From assembly GCA_019752335.1 (NCBI GenBank), contig JAIEMJ010000024.1, forward strand, positions 124,001-188,000: DNA of 64,000 bases. The letters are read 5' to 3'. The DNA comes from Bryobacteraceae bacterium (lineage in GTDB: Bacteria > Acidobacteriota > Terriglobia > Bryobacterales > Bryobacteraceae). The translations under genes and the position numbers were made by a program. Shown here one piece after another: positions 47,095 through 54,617 of this stretch (positions are counted from its first letter, which is position 1; each line of letters begins with the position of its first letter). Under the pieces are notes generated by a model that did not search any database, was not told the DNA's origin, and was given only the letters and a program-made list of their open reading frames with translations.

Positions 47095-48119
47095 AGCTCT
47101 ACCGATACCGGCCAGCAAGCGAACTCGTATTCAAGGAGTTACGATACAGCGAACTCTACCTCGCGTCCAGGGATGAACTGAATGATCCGCTGGACCTGAA
47201 TGCACAGCTCAACTTCTTCCAACGGACGAACGACGAGACCCGGGTGCTAGCCAGGTTCCTTCAGGGGCAGGCATTCATTGCTCACAGCGTGAGCCGCGGG
47301 ATCGACGACGGCGGACGCATGTTGAAACTGATGACGGTGGAGCGACTCGCACCGTTTCTTAGACGTAGCCGTAAGAGCGCCCAGGTCGATATTATGGCGA
47401 AGAAGGATCTCTTCGATGTTCTGCGGGATTTTTATCGTGAATGCAATACGGATCAAGGCGTCGTCGGTCTAGATGCCGAGGAGTTGATCCTTTTCCTTGA
47501 CGGGCTCTTCGGCAACTTTTTCAACCACAGCGCGGTAGCCTGCTTTTCAGAACGTCCCGACGACTTTCTAATGTGGTCGCATTACGCGGGTGGGCACGCC
47601 GGTGTCTGCCTCGAATTTGAAGCCGAAATTGATAATGAAGATGAGGATCTCGCCCACTTGCCCGTATTAGGGTATGGATCGCTCGGCAGGGACTGTATTC
47701 CCTACAAACAAGATATCCGTCGGGTAAGATATGGAGCGGAATTGACCCGGCTTGACTTTGTGGACTTTTTGCCAGTGTTTCAGAACGCAGGTGACATCGA
47801 TCTCATCAACCTCTCCAAATCGTACTGGCATCCGTATGCCCACAAATTGAAGGGCCTCTTCCTCGAGAAGCTCGATCCATGGAGCTACGAGAAGGAGTGG
47901 CGAATAGTGGACGTTAACTTTCAATCAACCTTGTCCGAGGATAGGATTTGCAACTACAGCCCAGTTGCCCTCACTGGTGTTTACTTCGGCGCACGCGTTT
48001 CTGAAACAACGCGCCAGCGAGTAAACCGCATCTTGAGCCAGTACCCAAACCAGCCCCGGCGATATCATTGCCATGTCGACGGTACTCGGAAACTTGACAC
48101 CCACGAGACCGAGGACTAG
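47091..48119 (+). CDS. DUF2971 domain protein
   Basis: 342 aa, starting at the ATG at 47091. MKLYRYRPAS...RYSELYLASRDELNDPLD is the DUF2971 opening, followed by ACFSERPDDFLMWSHYAGGHAGVCLEFE and WSYEKEWRIV, the other two family blocks. Function is unknown; DUF2971 genes occur often in genomic islands and defence-rich regions. This copy lies between two pieces of an AAA ATPase gene. Its base composition is visibly more AT-rich than its neighbours. It probably came with the island. Confidence 0.85.
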   Translation: MKLYRYRPASELVFKELRYSELYLASRDELNDPLDLNAQLNFFQRTNDETRVLARFLQGQAFIAHSVSRGIDDGGRMLKLMTVERLAPFLRRSRKSAQVDIMAKKDLFDVLRDFYRECNTDQGVVGLDAEELILFLDGLFGNFFNHSAVACFSERPDDFLMWSHYAGGHAGVCLEFEAEIDNEDEDLAHLPVLGYGSLGRDCIPYKQDIRRVRYGAELTRLDFVDFLPVFQNAGDIDLINLSKSYWHPYAHKLKGLFLEKLDPWSYEKEWRIVDVNFQSTLSEDRICNYSPVALTGVYFGARVSETTRQRVNRILSQYPNQPRRYHCHVDGTRKLDTHETED

Positions 48120-48122
48120 AGA

Positions 48123-48212
48123 TGGCTCGGAGATCCCGCGCTCGCCGAACGGGGAATCCAGTTCTTCCTGGCCAGCCACTCTTATTTTGTGGTAGTGGTC
48201 CAACGCCTTCAA
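48123..48212 (+). pseudogene. C-terminal remnant of an AAA ATPase
   Basis: This frame reads LALAERGIQFFLASHSYFV-like text (WLGDPALAERGIQFFLASHSYF), the switch/Walker-B-distal region of AAA_15/OLD-like ATPases (xQVFLATHSyyvl). No start or continuous frame remains. It fits as the other end of the ATPase whose first 30 residues are at 46969. Confidence 0.68.
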
Positions 48213-48225
48213 TCTCACTCTGGCG

Positions 48226-48471
48226 ATGTGCCTAAGCCGGCATTCCAAATACTCGACCGAACTGCCTTCGGCTTTCAAGGATCTCGATCTTTCTCAAGCG
48301 GCGGTCTGCTTTGTCCTCGTGATCAACGGACACAAAGAGGAATGGCTGCCGCCGTTGCAGGAGGCTCTGCAAAAGAAACTCCGCCCCAAGACACTCGCCT
48401 GGGATTTGAAGCCCCCGGCAGTGGCGGTGCTGAATGAGCAACTTGCCCAGAAATATGGGCTCATTGCCTAA
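48226..48471 (+). pseudogene. Probable C-terminal remnant of the ATPase's partner gene
   Basis: An 81-aa frame. Its latter part reads AVCFVLVINGHKEEWLPPLQEAL, KTLAWDLKPPAVAVLNEQLAQKYGLI, a sensible protein end with no internal repeats, but its first residues overlap the ATPase remnant in another frame and there is no ribosome site. I read it as the tail of a small partner gene left after the same deletion. It could also be a short intact gene of unknown function. Confidence 0.5.
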
Positions 48472-48522
48472 TCAAGCGATTGCGGGCCGGTCGGGCTCAG
48501 GCAGTTCAGATGGAAGAACTTA

Positions 48523-48570
48523 CCTCCGCGGCCAGCAGCGACATGGCATTCTCTTTCTCATTTTAATCCG
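48523..48570. repeat. Direct repeat copy B (duplicate of the DUF1592 gene start)
   Basis: Same orientation as 46814-46878: 25 bases with one mismatch, then a 16-base gap, then ATTCTCTT...ATTTTAATCC with two small indels. It lies just before the cupin gene, outside any coding sequence. Confidence 0.85.
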
Positions 48571-48583
48571 ATATACTCTCCGC

Positions 48584-48988
48584 ATGATGCCCTCTCGCCG
48601 CGACCTCGCTTTGCTCCTCGCCGCCGCCCAGTTGCCGGCACAGGAGAAGACACTGCCCTCGAAGTTCTACGCTTACGAAGATCTGCCCGTGAAAGCGAAC
48701 GGCGAGAACCGGTCGCGCGCCATTCTCGACGGCAAGACGCATACTGGCTTTCGGATCGAGATGCACGAAACTGAGTTAGGCGCTGGCTTGGCGCCGCATG
48801 CGCCGCATCACCACTTACACGAAGAGCTGATGATTGTGCGCGAAGGTACGATGGAAATTACGATTACCGGCAAGACACAGAAACTCGGGAGGGGCTCCGT
48901 GGCTTACGTGGCTTCGAATGAAGAACACGGCTGGCGCAATATCGGCACGACGCGGGCCTGCTACACCGTCATCACGCTACGCGGCTAG
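48584..48988 (+). CDS. Cupin domain protein
   Basis: 134 aa from the ATG at 48584, which gives an N-terminal RRDLALLLAAAQLPAQ leader resembling a Tat signal. Residues about 60-130 form one cupin barrel: HAPHHHLHEELMIVREGTMEI holds the metal-ligand histidines and glutamate, and EEHGWRNIG the last histidine. Probably a periplasmic metal-binding protein, substrate unknown. The open frame extends upstream over the direct repeat, but that part has no family sequence. Confidence 0.8.
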   Translation: MMPSRRDLALLLAAAQLPAQEKTLPSKFYAYEDLPVKANGENRSRAILDGKTHTGFRIEMHETELGAGLAPHAPHHHLHEELMIVREGTMEITITGKTQKLGRGSVAYVASNEEHGWRNIGTTRACYTVITLRG

Positions 48989-48993
48989 TCAGA

Positions 48994-50052
48994 ATGCTTA
49001 CTTACACCGGCTGCCGTGCCCGCCAAGCCCGCTTACTCGCGACGATGGAACGCGAGCGTTGGGACTTATTCGTCACCACCAACTACCGCACCGTCTATTG
49101 GATAACCGGAGTGTTGGCCCCGGCGGAAATTCCCATCTACTTCGCGCTGACGTCGCATGGCCACACGTCGCTGATTTCCTCCGTGAAGCCCGGCGAAGGC
49201 GCGCCGGTGAACGACTATTTCGCGTTGCCGACTTACTCACTTGAACGCAACATCACCGACTTGGCCCACGACGCGGCGCGCTTGCTGCGTTTCTTCCCTC
49301 CGGGAACGCGTTATGGCGTCGAAGGAAATTTCTCGTGTACTCATGGCACACGCTGCCAGGCGCTCGCCGCCGTGCAGCGTCTGCGCCGCCATAAGGACGA
49401 AGACGAAATCGACGAGATCCGCGCCAGCTTGCGCCTCTGCGCGGCGGCCTATCGCCGGGCGCGCGCGATCCTCGCGCCGGGGCTCACCGAACTCGACGTT
49501 TACCTCGCTATGCACGAGGCGATGGTGCAAGAAGCCGGCACCCCGGTAGACCTCAAGGGCGACTTCGCTTGCGGCCAGCGGTCGCTCACGGCCGGCGGTC
49601 CGCCCACACGCCGGCGCCTGGAGGTCGGCGACCTCTACCCGCTCGACATCTTTCCCGCGACAGCCTTGTACAGCGGCGACACCTGCCGCACGTTCTGTGT
49701 GGGTGAACCGCGCGACGAACAGTGGAAGGCCTTTGAGACGGTACGTTACGCGCAGCGTCTGGCCGAGCAAATCATCCGCCCGGGCATCGCCGCGCGCGAC
49801 CTGGACCGTGCGGTCCGCGAATACCTCGATCCCACCTTCTTCCACCACACCGGCCACGGCATCGGACACCACGGCCACGAAGCCCCGCGCCTGACGCCCG
49901 GCAGCGACGACCTGATCGAACTGGGCGACGTCTTTACGCTGGAGCCCGGCACCTACCAGGCTGCCCTCGGCGGGGGGCTGCGTCTGGAGAATAACTACGT
50001 CCTCGGTCCCCACGGCCTCGAGAATCTGTTCGACTTCCCGATGGAGTTGTGA
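48994..50052 (+). CDS. M24 family metallopeptidase (Xaa-Pro aminopeptidase-like)
   Basis: A 352-aa protein with an N-terminal creatinase-like domain (about 1-125) and a pita-bread catalytic domain. Metal ligands are readable: DIFPATALYSGDTCRT (two Asp), HHTGHGIGHHGHEAPRL (His), FTLEPGTYQ (Glu) and LENNYVL (Glu). All five are present, so activity is likely, removing an N-terminal residue before proline or acting on a related substrate. It starts 5 bases after the cupin gene. Confidence 0.9.
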   Translation: MLTYTGCRARQARLLATMERERWDLFVTTNYRTVYWITGVLAPAEIPIYFALTSHGHTSLISSVKPGEGAPVNDYFALPTYSLERNITDLAHDAARLLRFFPPGTRYGVEGNFSCTHGTRCQALAAVQRLRRHKDEDEIDEIRASLRLCAAAYRRARAILAPGLTELDVYLAMHEAMVQEAGTPVDLKGDFACGQRSLTAGGPPTRRRLEVGDLYPLDIFPATALYSGDTCRTFCVGEPRDEQWKAFETVRYAQRLAEQIIRPGIAARDLDRAVREYLDPTFFHHTGHGIGHHGHEAPRLTPGSDDLIELGDVFTLEPGTYQAALGGGLRLENNYVLGPHGLENLFDFPMEL

Positions 50053-50083
50053 ATACGGCAATGAAAGGCCCGCCCCGACGCCG

Positions 50084-51637
50084 TTAGAAGCGGCTGATGA
50101 GGCCGTAGGCGATGGGACCTGCGGTGCTGATGGCGTCGAGGGTGCGGAAGCCTTCGCGGAAGTAGAACTGGTACTGGGCGGGGCGGGAACTGAGGTTGAA
50201 GGTGAGCGTGCCGCCGGTGCAGTCGGCTTCCACCTGGTAGCTGCCGCGGTCGCTTTCGACGCGGACGACGCTGCCGTCCACGCCGAGATTCGAGGTCGCG
50301 AGGATGCCGAGTTGGCCAGCGTTGGCGGTGAGGAGTCCGACGAGGCCGTAGTTTTCGAAAGTGAAATTAGGGACGCGTTGGAGCTTGGCGCTGTAGAGAC
50401 CGGAGACCAAGCTCAGCGGATCGATGCCAGCGGGGCAACCGGTGACGCTGGCATGGGCGCTGCCGGAGGCGCCACGGCCTTCGCGGGTGCTGACGAGATA
50501 CAGCGAACGGCCGTTGTTGTAGAACCAGAAGTCGTACTGCATGGGGAACGACGAGAGGTTCATAGTGAGGGTGCCGCCGGTGCAGTCCGGGAAGATCTGG
50601 AAGCTGCCCGCGTCGACCTCAAGCCGGATAGCGCCGGGAGAAGATTCCTCAAAAGCCGGCCGTAGGGACGTGGCGTTGATGGCGAGAGTGCCGGACTCGG
50701 CCACGACAAAGCGCCCAGCGATGCTGAAGTTGGCATCCGCTCTCGACTTTGGCTGGGCCTGGGCGTTAAAGGTCCACGCGCCGATGCCGCTCAGGAGCGA
50801 GAGCGGATTCGCCGGGCAGCCGACGGCCGAAGCGCGGCTCACCACGCCCAGGATGAAGCGGTCGCTGGTGCTGATGACGTCCAACTCCTGGAAGCCGGCC
50901 CGGAAGTAGAACTGGTACTGCTGCGGCAAGGAGCCAAGGTTGAAGGTGAGCGTGCCACCGCTGCAATCGGCATTCACTTGAAACTGGCCCGGACCGCTCT
51001 CCAGACGCGTGATTCGATGCGAGTCACCTTGGCTGGAAGTTTGCGTGATGGCAATAAGGCCGATGGGGCGGCCGGCCTGGTTGGCCGCGACGCTGGCCTC
51101 GAAACGTCCGGATGCCGCATAGGCTAGCCGGAAGATATTGTTGTCGGCGCGCAGATTGAAGGCATAGGGTCCAGAAAGCAAAGCGAGAGGATTGACGCCG
51201 GCCGGACAACCGGCGGCTCCCACCGTGGCGCTTCCCGTACCGGTTTTCCCTGGCGAAGTACTGATGAGGTAGAGCGAGCGGCCGCCGTCGGCGAAGACGA
51301 AGTCGTACTGGACGGGGAACGACGCGAGGTTCATGGTGAGCGTGCCACCCGTGCAGTTGTCGTTGAGCTGGTATCGCCCAGAGCCTGATTCTTCCCGCGT
51401 GGTGTTGACGGCCTGGAAGCTGTTCGATAAGGCGGAGGTGGCCGTGATGGTGAGGAGGCCGCCCGGGGTCGCGGTAAACTGCCCGGCGATGACGAATAGC
51501 GGGGGGAGGAAGGCGTTGGTCTGGACGTTGAAGTTCCACGTACCGCTGAGGGCTGCAAGGGGGTTGGCGGGGCATTGGCCGTAAAGCGGCGTGACGAGGG
51601 CGGTGAGCAAGAGCGTCTGACAGAGTTGTTTGCGCAT
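50084..51637 (-). CDS. Secreted protein with four internal repeats in an ABAB pattern
   Basis: A 517-aa protein with a signal peptide (LLTALVTPLYGQ). The rest is four repeat units of about 125 residues, each starting with CPAxxxPLxLLSG and containing CxGGTLTxNLxSxPxQYxF, followed by an end with LxxISTS. Units 1 and 3 are alike (FPVQYDFVFADGGRSLYLIST) and units 2 and 4 are alike (LPQQYQFYFRAGFQELDVIST), so a two-unit block was duplicated. No known domain is recognised; the units could be beta-sandwiches with a conserved disulfide. The gene is monocistronic. Confidence 0.82.
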   Translation of the reverse strand: MRKQLCQTLLLTALVTPLYGQCPANPLAALSGTWNFNVQTNAFLPPLFVIAGQFTATPGGLLTITATSALSNSFQAVNTTREESGSGRYQLNDNCTGGTLTMNLASFPVQYDFVFADGGRSLYLISTSPGKTGTGSATVGAAGCPAGVNPLALLSGPYAFNLRADNNIFRLAYAASGRFEASVAANQAGRPIGLIAITQTSSQGDSHRITRLESGPGQFQVNADCSGGTLTFNLGSLPQQYQFYFRAGFQELDVISTSDRFILGVVSRASAVGCPANPLSLLSGIGAWTFNAQAQPKSRADANFSIAGRFVVAESGTLAINATSLRPAFEESSPGAIRLEVDAGSFQIFPDCTGGTLTMNLSSFPMQYDFWFYNNGRSLYLVSTREGRGASGSAHASVTGCPAGIDPLSLVSGLYSAKLQRVPNFTFENYGLVGLLTANAGQLGILATSNLGVDGSVVRVESDRGSYQVEADCTGGTLTFNLSSRPAQYQFYFREGFRTLDAISTAGPIAYGLISRF

Positions 51638-51818
51638 GAATTTTCTTTCTACGGCTTACGGCGGTTACCGATAGTACCGTTGGGCTAATTCTTCGACAAG
51701 GTCTAAAGATAAGGTTGTCCAAGAATTGAGACATGCAGGACTACTAGAGCTCAAAAGAGGCTTGCGCCGGACTGGCGATGGTGACAAACGTTTAGGCGAA
51801 CCGCTCATTCTCCCCATG

Positions 51819-52020
51819 AACCACCGCGTAAAACATTGATTCTTAATGACCCGTCACTCTTTGAAACCACCCCGTACCATTGATGTTTATGGGCGGCGAA
51901 AATCCGGTAAACGAGCTGCTTACTGCGTGAGCGGCTGGGAGCCGGCGCTTGGTTTCCGGCCCTCCTGACGCCCCAAGGCGTCGGGGACTCTCCACAAACC
52001 ACCCCGTAAGCGATTGATTC
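51819..52020. repeat. Three copies of a 24-base direct repeat
   Basis: Copies lie at 51819-51842, 51865-51887 and 51997-52020. The consensus begins AACCACCCCGTA (the first copy has G at the eighth base), continues with a few variable bases and ends CATTGATTC. Spacing is uneven (46 and 132 bases), so they are not an array. They could be binding sites or relics of a repeat family. Confidence 0.72.
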
Positions 52021-52056
52021 TGTTAGAGCCGATTTTAGGTCAGGAGAGTCTGGACG

Positions 52057-52079
52057 AGGACAGGCCGGAGGCCTGTCCT
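52057..52079. repeat. Perfect hairpin (AGGACAGGCC / GGCCTGTCCT)
   Basis: A 10-bp stem with a GGA loop. It resembles widespread bacterial intergenic palindromes of the GGACAGGCC type. It has no T-run and lies some 150 bases after the stop of the oxidoreductase gene, so it may also terminate that minus-strand transcript. Confidence 0.7.
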
Positions 52080-52226
52080 ACCGTGGGCGACCTCGGCTTC
52101 TGGTCCTCATGACGCGTGCAGCGCGTCGGTGGCTTCGTTCCGGGCTTGCTGGGCGAGGGAATTTCGGGGTGGGTCTTCGTTCCCCAACGCGCGCCGCGCG
52201 TCGGGGGGGGCAGGCCCACCAAACTT

Positions 52227-53236
52227 CTAGATGCGCACGACGAGCTTGCCGAAGTTCTTGCCCTCAAGGAGACCCATGAAGGCGGCGGGCGCATTCTCGA
52301 GGCCCTCCACGACGTCCTCGCGGAATTTGATCTTGCCTTCCCTCATCCAGGCTCCCATCTGCGCGGCGAACTCGCCGTGGCGATGGCCGTAGTCGTCGAA
52401 GATGATGAAGCCTTGCATGCGAATGCGCTTGGTTAAGAGGACACGGGCCAACAGGCCGAGACGGTCCGGGCCGGGGGGCAGGGCGGTGTCGTTGTAGTGG
52501 GCGATGAGTCCGCAGACGGGGATGCGGGCTTTGGCGTTCAGCAAGGGGAGCACGGCGTCGAAGACGGGTCCGCCGACGTTTTCGAAGTAGACGTCGATGC
52601 CTTTGGGACACGCGGCGGCGAGCTCCTTGCGTAGCTCGGGGACATTGCGGTCAATACAAGCGTCGAAGCCGAGTTCGTCGACAGCATAGCGGCACTTGTC
52701 GGCGCCGCCCGCGATGCCGACGACGTGGCAACCGTGCAGCTTGGCGATCTGACCGACGACGCTGCCGACGGCGCCGGTGGCCGCGCCGACTACGACAGTC
52801 TCGCCGGCCTTCGGCTGCCCGATATCGAGCAGGCCCATGTAGGCGGTGAAGCCGGGCATCCCCAGCGCACCCAAGGCCAACGACGGGCGCTCCATTTGCG
52901 GATCGAGCTTGGTGAGACGTTGGCCGTCGGAAAGGGCGTAACTCTGCCAGCCGGTGTAGCCCATGACGAGGTCGCCGGCGGCGTAGCCCGGCAGTTGGCT
53001 CTCCACCACGCGCGACACCGCGCCGCCCACCATCACTTCGCCCAAGCCCACAGGTGCGGCGTAGGACTTGGCGTCGCTCATGCGGCCGCGCATGTAGGGT
53101 CGAGCGAGAGGTAGAGGGTTTGCAGCAGAATCTGGCCAGGGCCGCAGGCGGGCACGGGCACCTCTTCCAGGCGGAAGTCCGTGGGTTGCGGCGCGCCGAC
53201 GGGGCGCGAGTTGAGGACGATGCGGCGGTTGATCAC
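52227..53236 (-). pseudogene. NADP-dependent zinc-free MDR oxidoreductase (CurA/prostaglandin reductase family), frameshifted
   Basis: The C-terminal 288 residues (52227-53093) are intact: MRGRMSDAKSYAAPVG, GFTAYMGLLDIGQPKAGETVVV, the NADP-binding AATGAVGSVVGQIAK, and the C-terminal EGKNFGKLVVRI end. The first 47 residues are read upstream in another frame, from GTG at 53236: VINRRIVLNSRPVG, FRLEEVPVPACGPGQ, LYLSLDPY. One missing C in the SLDPY-MRGRM codons near 53094 breaks the gene. Restored, it would be about 336 aa, the family length. It may be real or a sequencing error. Confidence 0.86.
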
Positions 53237-53254
53237 CCTACAACGGTATCACCG

Positions 53255-53932
53255 TCAGTTGTCGTCACCGTTGGCGCGGCGTAGTTGTAGATCTTCCACG
53301 CCGGCGGCGCTGCCGATGGCGCTCGCTGCGGTGACCAGGTCGCCGCGTAGCCGCACGCGGTAGATCACTTCGAGCGATAGGCCGCCCTTCAGCGTGCCGA
53401 GCGAGACGAGGTCGTGGCTCGCCAAATGCGGCGCGACGCTCTGCGTGAAGACGCTGGCCAAGTCCTGCCCGGGCGGGACGCGGAAGCGCAGTAAATACTC
53501 GGGAGGACCGGGTTCACCGGCGCGAAAGAGCTTCGCCATGGCGAACGACGCCACCGTTACCACGCCAATGCCGATTAGCGCGACCCAGAGGTCACTGGTG
53601 CCGGCGGCCATGCCGACCACCACCGCGAAGATGACATAGGCCGTATCCTGCGTGTCCTTGACGACGGTGCGAAAGCGGACGATGGAGAGCGCGCCGACGA
53701 GACTGAAAGCCCGCGCGACATTGTCGCCCACCACCTGGCTCACCATCGAGATCAGGATGCACAGCAGCACCAGCGTGACGGCGAGCGACGAACTCGCCTC
53801 TTCACGGCGCACCTGCCGGTAAATCCAAGCGACGACCGCGCCGAGCACCAGCGCGGCCACCAAGCGGCTAAAGACCACCTCAGGCGCGACGCTGGCGGAG
53901 TTACTCACCAGCGGCTTCCAGATTTCAGGCAT
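53255..53932 (-). CDS. DUF4956 membrane protein
   Basis: A 225-aa protein with four predicted TM helices in its first 130 residues (VAALVLGAVVAWIYRQ, LAVTLVLLCILISMVSQVVG, ALSIVRFRTVVKD and VAFAVVVGMAAGTSDL), containing the family core GALSIVRFRTVVKDTQDTAYVIFAVVVGMAAG, then a cytoplasmic domain. It overlaps the VTC gene by 8 bases. DUF4956, VTC and CotH genes commonly occur together. Confidence 0.92.
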   Translation of the reverse strand: MPEIWKPLVSNSASVAPEVVFSRLVAALVLGAVVAWIYRQVRREEASSSLAVTLVLLCILISMVSQVVGDNVARAFSLVGALSIVRFRTVVKDTQDTAYVIFAVVVGMAAGTSDLWVALIGIGVVTVASFAMAKLFRAGEPGPPEYLLRFRVPPGQDLASVFTQSVAPHLASHDLVSLGTLKGGLSLEVIYRVRLRGDLVTAASAIGSAAGVEDLQLRRANGDDN

Positions 53933-54617
53933 GCGTCAGTTGGGCTCCGTAGCCTAAGGCTGCGGCGGCGGTGCGGTACTTGGAGACGGGATTCTGCACC
54001 AGGCCGAACTCGGCGATCAGGCGGGTGAAGACTTCGGGCATCGGCTGGCGGTACTTCAGTTCGAGAATCGCCTGGATGCGCGGCAGCGGGCTGGCTACGC
54101 CCGGTTGGACAAATTGCAGCCCGTTGGTGCGGGCGGCCTGCAGTTGGTCATCGAGCGTGAGGCGAATCGGCTGGCCGAGTTCGCTCACGCCGACGCGGGC
54201 CAGCCGCCGGTAGGAGATTTCGCAGACGGGCGACAGGGCGCGCGCCGAGATGCGGCGGCCAAACCAACTGGTGTGGCCAAAGTGGTCCAGCGAGTCGGCC
54301 GGGATGATGGTGCGCCACTTGCGAACGACGTCGCGATGCTTCATCTTGCGTTCCAGGAAGAGTTCGCTGGCCGCGCCGTAGCGGCGCACGCGGTACTTGC
54401 TGCGGCCATAGGAGCCGCGGCGGCAGAGGACGTCAAACTGCGGCGTGTCGAAGTAGAGGCTGCTGGTGCGGTAGCAGTCGTCGGCGTCGAGTTGCGCGAG
54501 CGGGTCCGGGTTCAACTCCCGGCGCGCCCAGGCGCGGATTTCGGCCGCCTGCGCGGCGGTGAGCGGAAACTTGAGTTCGTGTACCGGAGAACTGCTGGTG
54601 CGGGCGTGGGTATTCAT
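53925..54617 (-). CDS. VTC domain protein (polyphosphate polymerase-like)
   Basis: A 230-aa protein of the VTC/CYTH-like tunnel fold. Basic and acidic tunnel residues are visible in HELKFPLT, YRTSSLYFDTPQFDVLCRRGSYGRSKYRVRRYG, FLERKMKH, RLTLDDQLQ and ELKYRQPMPEV. The yeast homologue Vtc4 makes polyphosphate from ATP. Here it lies between DUF4956 and CotH genes, overlapping both. Confidence 0.92.
   Translation of the reverse strand: MNTHARTSSSPVHELKFPLTAAQAAEIRAWARRELNPDPLAQLDADDCYRTSSLYFDTPQFDVLCRRGSYGRSKYRVRRYGAASELFLERKMKHRDVVRKWRTIIPADSLDHFGHTSWFGRRISARALSPVCEISYRRLARVGVSELGQPIRLTLDDQLQAARTNGLQFVQPGVASPLPRIQAILELKYRQPMPEVFTRLIAEFGLVQNPVSKYRTAAAALGYGAQLTHA

Larger units (their letters stand above)
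51638..52226. other. Repeat-bearing intergenic region
   Basis: No convincing gene is seen in these 589 bases. It contains three copies of a 24-base direct repeat (51819-52020), a 10-bp perfect hairpin (52057-52079) and GC-rich mini-palindromes such as ACGCGTGCAGCGCGT near 52110. A 65-codon frame on the minus strand runs through the repeats but has no family match. Confidence 0.7.

Noticed and set aside
51805-52002. A 65-codon frame ending with VLRGGSWGE, like formylglycine-generating enzymes or DGR variable proteins
   Set aside because: Only nine residues resemble the motif, it runs through the three short repeats, there is no ribosome site and no reverse transcriptase or template repeat nearby.
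51819-52020. Possible CRISPR-like array
   Set aside because: Spacing is uneven, there are only three diverged copies and no cas gene is in the window.
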